From contig NZ_JAJFES010000018.1 in NCBI RefSeq assembly GCF_020708045.1, positions 20,959 to 84,958 on the forward strand: DNA of 64,000 nt, in the 5' to 3' direction. Both the position numbers and the translations under genes were made by a program. Shown one piece after another: positions 22,295-29,924 of the stretch; positions within the stretch are counted from its first letter, which is position 1; every line of letters begins with the position of its first letter. A model generated the notes under the pieces. The model worked only from the letters and a program-made list of their open reading frames with translations. It did not search any database and had not been told where the DNA came from. Origin of the DNA: Massilia sp. IC2-278. GTDB taxonomy: Bacteria > Pseudomonadota > Gammaproteobacteria > Burkholderiales > Burkholderiaceae_D.

Positions 22295-23563
22295 ATGCAA
22301 CTCGCCAGACCGGGCTCGGCAGCAGCCGAGCCAAACCATTCCGCCGCCCCCGAGGGAGTGCCGGCATTCGCGGCAGACGCCGCCAGGCCGGACTCCCTCG
22401 AGCCGCCTTCTCACGGCCATCCGCATCATCCCGACGACCTGGCCCTGCATTCCGGCGGCCTGCGTCTTCCCGTCCATGTGAACGCCCGAGGGCTGTCGCT
22501 GGGCATCCTGGCCACCGTGGCCTTTGTCTTCGCGCTGCAATGGGCGCAAAAATTCTTCGTGCCGCTCCTGCTCGGCATCTTCATCGCCTACACCCTGAGT
22601 CCGGTCGTACGCTGGCTCGAGCGCCTGCGCATCCCGCGCCTGATCGGCGCCACCATCGTCACCGGCGTGCTGCTGGGCGGCATGGGCGCGACCATGTACC
22701 GGCTGCAGGACGAATTCTTCAACATCCTCGACGAACTGCCGACGCTCACGCACAAGGTGACCAAGCTCGTCACCAGCGCCACCGGCGGCGAGGGCTCGAC
22801 CATCCAGCGCGTGCAAAAGGCCGCCGCCGAGATCGAGCAGGCCACCGCCAACGTCGGCGCCAACCCGCGCCTGATCCAGCGCCGTCCCACGGTCGCGGCC
22901 CAGCACTCCTCGAGTTTCCGCATCACCGACTGGCTGCTGGCCGGCTCGGTCGGCCTGGCTTCCTTCGTCACCCAGTCGACCATGGTCGTGTTCCTGGTGT
23001 TCTTCCTGCTGCTGGCCGGCGACACCTTCAAGCGCAAGCTGGTCAAGCTGACCGGGCCCTCGCTGACGCGCAAGAAAGTGACCGTGCACATCCTGGACGA
23101 CATCAACACCTCGATCCAGAACTACATGTTCATGCTGCTGGTCACGAACATCCTGCTGGCGCTGCTGATGTGGGTGGCACTGCGCGCGATCGGCCTGGAA
23201 AACGCCGGCGCCTGGGCCATCTTCGCCGGCGTGGCCCACATCATGCCTTACTTCGGCCCCTTGCTGATCACCTCGGCCACCGGCCTGGTCGCCTTCATGC
23301 AGTTCGAGTCGCTGCGCATGGTCATCCTCGTGGCCGGCGCCTCGATGGGGATCGCCACCCTGGTCGGCATGGTCGTCACTACCTGGATGACCGGCAAGAT
23401 CGCCAAGATGAACCCGGCCGCCGTGTTCGTCAGCCTGCTGTTCTGGGGCTGGCTGTGGGGCATGTGGGGCCTGCTGCTCGGCGTGCCGGTGGTGGTGGTG
23501 TTGAAGGTGGTGGCCGAGCGGGTCGAGGGGATGGAAGCGCTGGCGGAGCTGCTGGGCGAATAA
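22295..23563 (+). CDS. AI-2E-family transporter (PerM-like)
   Basis: A 422-residue membrane protein of the AI-2 exporter / PerM family. A hydrophilic, His-rich N-terminal extension (about 60 residues; HGHPHHPDD) precedes eight predicted helices, with the family signature around FFVPLLLGIFIAYTLSPVVRWLERLRIPR and the C-terminal block from NAGAWAIFAGVAHIMPYFGPLL to GLLLGVPVVVVLK. Members export small molecules or act as sodium-proton antiporters; substrate cannot be inferred. An inserted linker of about 60 residues lies between helices 3 and 4. Confidence 0.85.
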   Translation: MQLARPGSAAAEPNHSAAPEGVPAFAADAARPDSLEPPSHGHPHHPDDLALHSGGLRLPVHVNARGLSLGILATVAFVFALQWAQKFFVPLLLGIFIAYTLSPVVRWLERLRIPRLIGATIVTGVLLGGMGATMYRLQDEFFNILDELPTLTHKVTKLVTSATGGEGSTIQRVQKAAAEIEQATANVGANPRLIQRRPTVAAQHSSSFRITDWLLAGSVGLASFVTQSTMVVFLVFFLLLAGDTFKRKLVKLTGPSLTRKKVTVHILDDINTSIQNYMFMLLVTNILLALLMWVALRAIGLENAGAWAIFAGVAHIMPYFGPLLITSATGLVAFMQFESLRMVILVAGASMGIATLVGMVVTTWMTGKIAKMNPAAVFVSLLFWGWLWGMWGLLLGVPVVVVLKVVAERVEGMEALAELLGE

Positions 23564-23602
23564 GGGCACGGCATGCGGCAGGGGATGCCTATTGGCGACG
23601 GC

Positions 23603-23785
23603 TTATCTCACCGCGTCTGCGTCAAATTCGTTATGTAGATTGAATACGGTCCCTTTGCCAAATTGCGCTTCGAGCTTTTGCCGCGCGTCTTCGAGACTGT
23701 AGGCCGCGACTGCCACACGCTTGCCAGGAACGTCGGGACCGGCTTCCCAGATGATGGCGTGGTAGAGCTTCTGGTTCAGTTCCAT
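23603..23785 (-). CDS. Small hypothetical protein (60 aa)
   Basis: A complete 60-residue frame reading as a compact soluble domain: MELNQKLYHAIIWEAGPD, then a helix SLEDARQKLEAQFGKGTVF. The pattern (strand, strand, helix, strand) and codon use look genuine. No family recognised. It is convergent with the AI-2E transporter gene, 40 bases past that stop. Confidence 0.55.
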   Translation of the reverse strand: MELNQKLYHAIIWEAGPDVPGKRVAVAAYSLEDARQKLEAQFGKGTVFNLHNEFDADAVR

Positions 23786-23931
23786 AATGGTATGGTGAGA
23801 GCGAATCGGCGGCGAATGCGGGCCTCGGATTGGGGGCAGGCATGGGCGCTTATTGTAGACCGCCGCGCCAAAACTGGCGCGGTCTGGCTGAAGGTCGTTA
23901 ATAGGATCGGCAAAGGCGCCTGTGATTATGT

Positions 23932-23967
23932 GGCGACGGAAGCGTGATTACTTTCGCTTCCATCGCC
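23932..23967 (-). terminator. Possible terminator hairpin after YihY gene
   Basis: A 12-bp stem with one mismatch (GGCGA-C-GGAAGCG at 23932-23944 with CGCTTCC-A-TCGCC at 23955-23967) lies 55 bases past the YihY stop. No T-run follows on the minus strand, so the call is weak. The 237-base gap (23786-24022) also holds a CCGCGCCA/TGGCGCGG hairpin near 23863-23886. Confidence 0.35.
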
Positions 23968-24022
23968 AAGACCTATGCACGGCACTCTGTGCTAGACAAA
24001 GAAAAAGTTCGACGCACGGTTT

Positions 24023-24937
24023 TCAGCTCATGCGCTTGACCTTCTTGGCCCCGGTCTCTTCCTTCGGCTTGTGCCGCAAGCTGCCTAGCTGCAGCGCATA
24101 CTGGCGCGCGAACTCGGCGCCGAGGAAGAAGATCTGCGCCGAGTAATATACCCACAGCAGCAGGGCGATCAGCGAGCCGGCCGCGCCGAAGCTGTTGGCG
24201 GCGCCGCTGTTGCCGATGTACAGGCCGATGCCGAATTTCCCCAGCGTGAACATGGCGGCCGTGCCGAGCGCGCCGATGGTGACGTCGTGCCATGACAGGT
24301 GGACGCGCGGCAGCAGTTTGTAGATCGTCCCGAACAGGGTGGCGATGACGAGGAAGCTGATGCAGGAGGAAATCCAGCCGACGATGATCGACGCTTCCTT
24401 GTACATGCCGCCGAAATAATTTTCGACCACGGCCATTGCCGCGCTCACGACCAGCGACACCATCAGCAGGAAGCCCAGCACCAGGATCAGGCCGAACGAG
24501 AGCAGGCGCGTGCGCACCGTGTCCCACCAGCTGGCGTCCTTCGGCGGCGGCACGTCCCAGATCTCGTCCAGGCTGTCCTTCAGCTCGGCGAAGACAGAGG
24601 TGGCGCCGACCAGCAGCAGCACGGTGGCGATGATGGTGGCCATCAGGCCGCTGTCTTTGTTTTGTGCGCCGGCCAGGATCGCCTGGATGGTGTCGGCGCC
24701 TTGCGCCCCGACCAGGCCGCGCAATTCATTGAAGAGCTGACCCTGCGCCGCTTCGGCGCCATAGAAGAAGCCGGCGATCGCGATCACCAGCACCAGGATC
24801 GGCGCCAGCGAGAACAGGGTGTAGTAAGCCAGTGCGGCGCCCTTGCTGGCGGCGCGGTGCTCCAGCCATTCGGTGACGGCGCACTTCATCACGTGGATGA
24901 TCTGGCGTGAATATGGGAACCATTGTTTGACGGCCAT
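24023..24937 (-). CDS. YihY/BrkB-family membrane protein
   Basis: A 304-residue inner-membrane protein of the YihY/virulence factor BrkB family. It begins with an amphipathic segment (VMKCAVTEWLEHRAASKGAALAYYTLFSLAPILVLVIA), a family hallmark. Further segments include FGLILVLGFLLMVSLVV, SCISFLVIATLFGTIYKLL and ALLLWVYYSAQIFFLGAEFA. The last is the other conserved block. The tail is Lys-rich. The family was once labelled RNase BN, which is known to be wrong; function is unclear. The OmpA gene's terminator lies directly upstream. Confidence 0.9.
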   Translation of the reverse strand: MAVKQWFPYSRQIIHVMKCAVTEWLEHRAASKGAALAYYTLFSLAPILVLVIAIAGFFYGAEAAQGQLFNELRGLVGAQGADTIQAILAGAQNKDSGLMATIIATVLLLVGATSVFAELKDSLDEIWDVPPPKDASWWDTVRTRLLSFGLILVLGFLLMVSLVVSAAMAVVENYFGGMYKEASIIVGWISSCISFLVIATLFGTIYKLLPRVHLSWHDVTIGALGTAAMFTLGKFGIGLYIGNSGAANSFGAAGSLIALLLWVYYSAQIFFLGAEFARQYALQLGSLRHKPKEETGAKKVKRMS

Positions 24938-24966
24938 ACCGGATCTCCAAAAAAGGGGAAAAGAAA

Positions 24967-25040
24967 AAGGGGCACGAGGCCCCTTGAGCCGGACGTCCTG
25001 GGACGTCCGGGTGAAGGGGCAATGTCGATCTCATTGCCCC
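24967..25040 (-). terminator. Terminator region after the OmpA gene
   Basis: Three hairpins in a row: GGGGCAATG/CATTGCCCC (25016-25040), the perfect CCGGACGTCC/GGACGTCCGG (24989-25010) and AAGGGGC/GCCCCTT (24967-24985). On the minus strand the last is followed by a T-rich run (from AAGAAAAA at 24961-24968). This gives strong termination downstream of the OmpA barrel gene. Confidence 0.85.
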
Positions 25041-25055
25041 TGCCGGCTGACCGGA

Positions 25056-26093
25056 TTACTGCACGCGTTTTTCGATCGTGATCTGCTCGACTTCGACGCG
25101 GCGGTTCGGTTCCAGGCACTTGATCAGGTCTGCACGTTTCTTGTCGTTGCACTCGACGACAGGATTCGCTTCGCCCTTGCCGATGGCGTTCAGGCGGCTA
25201 CCGTCGATGCCCTTGCTGACCAGGTAGTCACGCACGGCGTTGGCGCGGCGCTCCGACAGCTTCTGGTTGTAGCTGTCCGAACCCAGGCGGTCGGTGTAGC
25301 CGGTGATGTCGACGTTGGTGATGCTGGTGTCGGCTTGCAGGGCCATGGCGATCTCGTCCAGGCGGGTCTGTGGCATGCGCAGCTCAGCCTTGTCGAACTG
25401 GAACAGTTCGGTTGCCGACATCGTCACTTTTTCGAAACGTGCTGGCGGTGGTGGCGGCGGAGCGACCGGTGCCGGTGCCGGAGCCGGGGCTTCGACGACT
25501 GGTGCTGGAGCCGGTGCCGGTGGTGCTGGCGGCGGGTTGAACGCGTAGTTCAGGCCGACGGTGACGTACTTGTTGTTGCTTTGTTCGAAGCCGTAGCGTT
25601 CGTCGTCACGCAGGAAGCCGCGCACCGAACGGATGTCGGCCTGCAGCGACCACTGTGGGCTCAGGCTTGCCTGGAAGCCGATACCGGCGGTGGCATATGG
25701 CGAGTTCTTGCTGACGAAACGCTGAGCGTTTTCAACCTTGTCGCGCTCGGCGCCGACGCCGAACAGGATGAATGGGCGGAACTGTTTACGCGACAGCATC
25801 AGCAGCGCATCGACACCGACCAGGGTCTGGCGATAGCGTGCAGCGCCATCTTCGGTACGGACCTGGGTGGCGCCGATCTGGATGTCCCAGTACGGGTGCA
25901 CGGCCTTACCGAACTTCAGGCCGCCGCCCCAGTCCTTGTCGTCCACGCCGAAGTTGCTGTCAGGCTTCATGCCGACAACGCTAGGCTGGATGTACCAGGA
26001 CGGGTTAATGATCTCAGACGCTTCTTGAGCCAGCGCGGTGCCGGCGGCGCAGAGCATTGCGACGGCCAGGGCGATCTTCTTCGAATTATTCAC
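25056..26093 (-). CDS. OmpA-family outer-membrane protein (barrel plus OmpA domain)
   Basis: A 345-residue outer-membrane protein. It has a signal peptide (ALAVAMLCAAGTALAQ), then an N-terminal eight-strand-type barrel (about 25-170; PYWDIQIGATQVRTEDG, LNYAFNPP), a Pro/Ala linker (about 172-215) and a C-terminal OmpA domain (about 220-340; TDRLGSDSYNQKLSERRA, PNRRVEVE). Two cysteines near the end (VVECNDKK, IKCLEPNRR) match a disulfide seen in many betaproteobacterial OmpA proteins. I chose the GTG at 26093 because GGGAG lies six bases upstream. A perfect GTGCG-N4-CGCAC repeat lies 95 bases upstream. Confidence 0.9.
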   Translation of the reverse strand: MNNSKKIALAVAMLCAAGTALAQEASEIINPSWYIQPSVVGMKPDSNFGVDDKDWGGGLKFGKAVHPYWDIQIGATQVRTEDGAARYRQTLVGVDALLMLSRKQFRPFILFGVGAERDKVENAQRFVSKNSPYATAGIGFQASLSPQWSLQADIRSVRGFLRDDERYGFEQSNNKYVTVGLNYAFNPPPAPPAPAPAPVVEAPAPAPAPVAPPPPPPARFEKVTMSATELFQFDKAELRMPQTRLDEIAMALQADTSITNVDITGYTDRLGSDSYNQKLSERRANAVRDYLVSKGIDGSRLNAIGKGEANPVVECNDKKRADLIKCLEPNRRVEVEQITIEKRVQ

Positions 26094-26558
26094 AGGAAAC
26101 TCCCATAAGTTGAAAAGGTAGGGTGACATCGCGTGCCTTGACAGTGATGTTGGAGTGAAGAATACGAGGCCGAGTTCCGGAGGGTCCGTGCGCTAGCGCA
26201 CCTATGAGTACTGCTGAGTGACAAAACCGCAACGTTGACAGCTTGATTTCACATTTGCTCTATATAGAGGGAAGGCGGATTTAACTTAATTGGAGGAAAC
26301 TTTCTAATTTGTCGTGCTCCGTTGTAATCGTACAACAAACGCGATTTTTCTCGAGTTCATTTGATTTTTGACAAGTTCCATGCTTGTCGAAATTCTTCAT
26401 GGAATTTTACCAATGTGGGCTGGCGCACAGACCGGACAGTCTGACGCAGGCAATCTTGTGGCCAGTTAAGCGGAACCCAAGGTGTTGTCAGGGTGTCAGA
26501 CAGACACACAGCGACCCGGACCACACAGTCTCTCTCTATCTCAACGGAGTACACCAAC
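26094..26558. other. Long divergent intergenic region, no gene
   Basis: This 465-base gap separates the OmpA gene from the winged-helix gene. It holds the OmpA promoter with its perfect repeat, an AT-rich stretch from 26220 to 26400, and a plus-strand promoter candidate TTGACA (26235-26240), 18 bp, TCTATA (26259-26264). That would leave a leader of nearly 300 bases for the gene at 26559. No coding frame or clear RNA fold was identified. Confidence 0.45.
26159..26201 (-). promoter_or_regulatory. Perfect GTGCG-N4-CGCAC site and -10, OmpA gene
   Basis: A perfect repeat GTGCG-CTAG-CGCAC (26188-26201), itself symmetric through the centre. On the minus strand GGACCCTCC follows and, after 23 bp, TATTCT (26159-26164). 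The transcript would begin about 60 bases before the GTG start. Confidence 0.65.
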
Positions 26559-27164
26559 ATGCATGCAACGACCCATCACAACGCGGTGCAAGGCGAACAC
26601 GGCGCAGTGCACACTTCCAGCAACTCAGCGCTGATCGAACGCGTGCCGCCCCAACCGACCGAACGCGCCCCGATTTCGTTGGCGCCGATCGAGCGTGTGC
26701 GGTCTACCTCGGCCACCCAGCGCCGGATCGAGAACATGCAAAAGCTCATCAACGAACTGTCGACCCATGAGATGCTCGCCGACGAGATCGCATGGTTCCT
26801 GAAATTCTCGCCGTCCGGCGCCCGCAAGTACATCCGCGACCTGCGCGAAGCCGGCGTCATCGAACTGGCCCGCTATATCGAAGGCACCGCCACCTACCTG
26901 GGCAAGGCCGTGTACCAGATCTGCCCGGACCAGGAACGCGTGAAAGCCTTCCTGGCCGCCATCTGCCAGCCAAAGCGCGAAGGCGCCGCCCCACGCAAGG
27001 AGCGTCCAGGCCTGCGCGAGCAGAGCATGGCCGGCAGCGGCCGCCACTTCCACATCCTGGCCGACGACACCCACTACGCGATCCGCGTGAACCGCAGCCC
27101 GGTCGCCCGCGATCCGCTGGTCGCCGCTCTGTTCGGCCCAGCGCCTAACCAGGTCGGCAAGTAA
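26559..27164 (+). CDS. Winged-helix DNA-binding domain protein (hypothetical)
   Basis: A 201-residue protein. The N-terminal 60 residues are polar and probably disordered. The middle (about 68-125) looks like a winged helix: HEMLADEIAWFLKFSPSGARKYIRDLREAGVIELA, then a wing-like YIEGTATYLGKAVYQI. The C-terminal part is basic, ending in YAIRVNRSPVARDPLVAALFG. A DNA-binding role is inferred from fold pattern only. A GGAG site precedes the ATG; a start 66 bases upstream is possible. The long AT-rich upstream region suggests regulated expression. Confidence 0.6.
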   Translation: MHATTHHNAVQGEHGAVHTSSNSALIERVPPQPTERAPISLAPIERVRSTSATQRRIENMQKLINELSTHEMLADEIAWFLKFSPSGARKYIRDLREAGVIELARYIEGTATYLGKAVYQICPDQERVKAFLAAICQPKREGAAPRKERPGLREQSMAGSGRHFHILADDTHYAIRVNRSPVARDPLVAALFGPAPNQVGK

Positions 27165-27245
27165 CGCGCTCCGGCGCCTGCCGGAAGTGCGCAGCGGTGG
27201 AGACCCGTGGCGCCCTTCCTGAATCGACGATCGCTGTCGTCAAGT

Positions 27246-27268
27246 AAACGCCGCCCAGTGCGGCGTTT
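27246..27268 (+). terminator. Intrinsic terminator after the winged-helix gene
   Basis: A 9-bp stem (AAACGCCGC at 27246-27254 with GCGGCGTTT at 27260-27268) and a five-base loop, followed by GCCGTTTAC. The T-run is short. It separates the winged-helix gene from the peroxiredoxin gene. Confidence 0.7.
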
Positions 27269-27363
27269 GCCGTTTACATCGAGTGGTTGGTCATTGCCGC
27301 CAGTTGAAAACCTGCCAACAAGCCCCACCTGCGGCGGATATCCTGATAACAGAAAGGAATCCC

Positions 27364-28116
27364 ATGCTGCCGAGTGCCGAATCGCTGGAAGGCAAACCAG
27401 TACCGAATGTCACGTTCAAGATCCGCCCGAACGACGTCTGGCAAGACCTGGGCAGCGACGAGCTGTTCAAGGGCAAGACCGTCGTCGTCTTTGCGTTGCC
27501 CGGTGCCTACACGCCTACCTGTTCCTCGACCCACCTGCCGCGCTACAACGAACTGGCCGCCGTGCTGCACGATAACGGTGTCGACGAGATCGTCTGCATC
27601 TCGGTCAACGATGCCTTCGTGATGAACGAATGGCGGCATGGCCAGGACGCGGACGCGATCACCTTCATCCCCGACGGCAATGCCGACTTCACGCGCGGCA
27701 TGGGCATGCTGGTCGACAAGCGCGAACTCGGTTTCGGCCAGCGCTCGTGGCGCTATTCGATGCTGGTGCGCGACGGCGTGATCGAGAAGATGTTCATCGA
27801 AGAAGAGGGCGAGGGCGATCCTTTTGCCGTGTCCGATGCCGACACCATGCTCAGGCACATCAACCCGCAGGCCGTGGCGCCGGAACCGATCGTCATGTTC
27901 TCGCGCCCCGGGTGCCCGTTCTGCGCACGCGCCAAGGCGGCGCTGGCACATCACCGTTTGCGTTTTACGGATATTTCTCAGAGCCAGAAGATCAATATCA
28001 GTGTGTTGCGCGCCGTGAGCGGGAACATCACCTGGCCCCAGGTCTTCATCGGAGGCCGCCTGATCGGCGGCGCCGATGAGCTCGATGCGCACCTGGCCCA
28101 GCGCGTGACGGCGTGA
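27364..28116 (+). CDS. Peroxiredoxin-glutaredoxin fusion (hybrid Prx5)
   Basis: A 250-residue fusion. Residues 1-165 are a Prx5-type peroxiredoxin with the active-site block PGAYTPTCSSTHLPRY (peroxidatic Cys53). Residues 170-250 are a glutaredoxin with CPFC (Cys184, Cys187), the cis-Pro segment TWPQVFIGG and GGADEL. In characterised hybrids (for example from Haemophilus influenzae) the glutaredoxin part recycles the peroxidase with glutathione, reducing hydrogen peroxide and alkyl peroxides in the cytoplasm. No OxyR gene is adjacent. The position among stress genes fits its role. Confidence 0.9.
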   Translation: MLPSAESLEGKPVPNVTFKIRPNDVWQDLGSDELFKGKTVVVFALPGAYTPTCSSTHLPRYNELAAVLHDNGVDEIVCISVNDAFVMNEWRHGQDADAITFIPDGNADFTRGMGMLVDKRELGFGQRSWRYSMLVRDGVIEKMFIEEEGEGDPFAVSDADTMLRHINPQAVAPEPIVMFSRPGCPFCARAKAALAHHRLRFTDISQSQKINISVLRAVSGNITWPQVFIGGRLIGGADELDAHLAQRVTA

Positions 28117-28207
28117 GTGGCCCTGCTTTATCGGGCAAGGTGTGCGGCAACCTGCTTGCAGGCACGTCGGACAGCTTGATGGATGGCTTATTTGACAGGA
28201 CGCGCTG

Positions 28208-29074
28208 ATGGAAGCCCTGCTGACCGTTTCCGCCCTCGTGGCCGCGGGCCTGTTGGCCTGGGCAATCCCGCGCTGGCGCCTGCACCGCGCGCTGGCCCGG
28301 CCCTTGCCGCAGGAGGCGCTGGACACGCTGGCGCGCAATGTCGAGCAGTATGGCGGCATGGGCGCCGCCCAGCGCACCCGCCTGGAGCGCCTGGTGCGCC
28401 GCTTTCTGCACGAAAAAACCTTCGTCGGCTGCGCCGGCCTCGAGATCACCGACGAAATGCGGGTGACCATCGCCGGCCAGGCCTGCCTGCTGCTGCTCGG
28501 CACCAGGGGCGAGCTGGTCTATCCGACCCTGCATTCGGTGCTGGTCTATCCCGGCGCCTTCCTGGTGCCGCGGCGCCAGGTCGACGAAGCCGGGGTGGTC
28601 AGCGAGGAACGCCAGGACTTGCTGGGCGAATCCTGGGGCGACGGGCGCGTGATCCTGTCCTGGGACCACGTGCGCCGCAGCGACAACGAGGAGCCGCCTT
28701 CGCATAACGTCGTGCTGCACGAGTTCGCCCACCAGCTCGACAGCGAATCCGGCAGCACGAACGGCGCGCCTTACCTGGGCAGCGCCGAGCGCTACCGCAG
28801 CTGGTCGGAAGTGCTGTCGCGCGACTTCGCCGCCCTGCGCCACGATGCCTGGTTCGGCCAGCAGGGCGTGCTCGACCATTACGGCGCCACCAATCCGGCC
28901 GAGTTCTTCGCGGTGGCCACCGAGGCCTTTTTCGAGCAGCCGCACCGCCTGGCCGAACGCCACGCGGCCCTGTTCGAGGAATTCCTGAAGTATTACCGGG
29001 TCGATCCACGCGCCTGGAGTGCGCCGCCGGCGCCGGTGCCGGATTACGGCATGGTGTATGGGCAATGGCAGTAG
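28208..29074 (+). CDS. mtfA: M90 metallopeptidase, MtfA family
   Basis: A 288-residue zinc peptidase with the MtfA signature HEFAH (171-175) followed by QLDSE, and the downstream TNPAEFFAVATEAFFEQP that supplies the third zinc ligand. The N-terminus starts with a hydrophobic stretch (VSALVAAGLLAWAIPRW), so it may be membrane-tethered, unlike E. coli MtfA. In E. coli MtfA binds the Mlc repressor and affects glucose uptake. A BlastP check would confirm the subgroup; family assignment itself is clear. Confidence 0.85.
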   Translation: MEALLTVSALVAAGLLAWAIPRWRLHRALARPLPQEALDTLARNVEQYGGMGAAQRTRLERLVRRFLHEKTFVGCAGLEITDEMRVTIAGQACLLLLGTRGELVYPTLHSVLVYPGAFLVPRRQVDEAGVVSEERQDLLGESWGDGRVILSWDHVRRSDNEEPPSHNVVLHEFAHQLDSESGSTNGAPYLGSAERYRSWSEVLSRDFAALRHDAWFGQQGVLDHYGATNPAEFFAVATEAFFEQPHRLAERHAALFEEFLKYYRVDPRAWSAPPAPVPDYGMVYGQWQ

Positions 29075-29106
29075 ACCTGTCCTGGAGCGCGAGGCGCTCC
29101 AACTGC

Positions 29107-29148
29107 GTGCGTTTGCGTACAGATTGAGCAGCCCAGCAGGAGCATCCT
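29107..29148 (+). promoter_or_regulatory. Candidate Crp/Fnr-type site and -10
   Basis: GTGCG-TTTG-CGTAC (29107-29120), one mismatch, with the same CGTAC half-site as at 16477. CATCCT (29143-29148) lies after 22 bp. It would drive the glycine-zipper stress protein at 29177. The -10 is poor, so this is a weaker member of the set. Confidence 0.4.
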
Positions 29149-29176
29149 GTTGTCATTACAGACGCAGGAGAATCCC

Positions 29177-29731
29177 ATGTCTACCATCATTGCAGGACAC
29201 TTCGAACTCCAGGACGAGGTCGACGTCGCGCGCCGTGCCCTGGCCGAGGCCGGTTTCAGCCAGGAGCGCATCAGCGCGTTTTACCTGAGCCAGGCCGGCC
29301 AGCACGACATGACCCCGATCGGCGGCGACAACCTCCATTCGCCGGGCGCCAAGGAAACCCCGGTCGGGGTGGTGCAGGGCGCGGCCACCGGCGGCGCCAT
29401 TGGTGCGGCCGTCGGCACGGCCACGGTGCCGCTGACCGGCCCGGCCGGCCCGATCGTTGGCGGCCTGGTCGGCGCCCACGTCGGTTCGCTGTTCAGCTTT
29501 TCCAAGATGAAGGAAGCCGGCGAGCACGAAGAGGGCGGGCGCGCGCCGGTCGAGCAGCGCAAGGCGGGCATGCTGGTGGCCGTCGCCTTCGACGAAGCCG
29601 GCGACGAGGGGCGCGCCGTCGAAGTGTTGCGCAAGCTGGGTGCGGTACAGATCGAACGGGCGCGCGGGAACATCGTGGACGGCGACTGGGCCGATTTCGA
29701 TCCGTCGCAGCCGCCGGATATTGTGCACTGA
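29177..29731 (+). CDS. Hypothetical general-stress-type glycine-zipper protein
   Basis: A 184-residue protein without signal peptide. An N-terminal ferredoxin-like half (GHFELQDEVDVARRALAEAGFSQERISAFYL) and a C-terminal half (MLVAVAFDEAGDEGRAVEVLRKLGAVQIERARG) flank a glycine-rich hydrophobic hairpin (VQGAATGGAIGAAVGTATVPL and GPAGPIVGGLVGAHVGSLF, about residues 65-105). This resembles 'general stress' proteins with an inserted glycine zipper, found in many soil proteobacteria. Function unknown; the hairpin suggests membrane association. An AGGAG site precedes the ATG. Confidence 0.65.
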   Translation: MSTIIAGHFELQDEVDVARRALAEAGFSQERISAFYLSQAGQHDMTPIGGDNLHSPGAKETPVGVVQGAATGGAIGAAVGTATVPLTGPAGPIVGGLVGAHVGSLFSFSKMKEAGEHEEGGRAPVEQRKAGMLVAVAFDEAGDEGRAVEVLRKLGAVQIERARGNIVDGDWADFDPSQPPDIVH

Positions 29732-29842
29732 GCGCCCACTGAGCCAGTACCGGGCGCTCACCGCGCATTCGCCGCCTGCTCGCTTGCCATTCGGCGAACC
29801 TGTTTTCCGGCGCACCGCAAGCGGGCCGGGCAGTATATGTAT

Positions 29843-29883
29843 TTGATCCATCTCAATGTTCACGGGAGCCGCGCTCCTAGACT
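29843..29883 (+). promoter_or_regulatory. FNR/Anr-like box before the PHA reductase gene
   Basis: TTGAT-CCAT-CTCAA (29843-29856) matches the TTGAT-N4-ATCAA FNR/Anr consensus at nine of ten positions. TAGACT (29878-29883) follows after 21 bp. The arrangement would give class II activation at low oxygen. It is inferred from sequence only. Confidence 0.5.
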
Positions 29884-29924
29884 TGTCCGTTCCGGCCGCC
29901 TGGCCGTCGACAAGGGGACACAAG

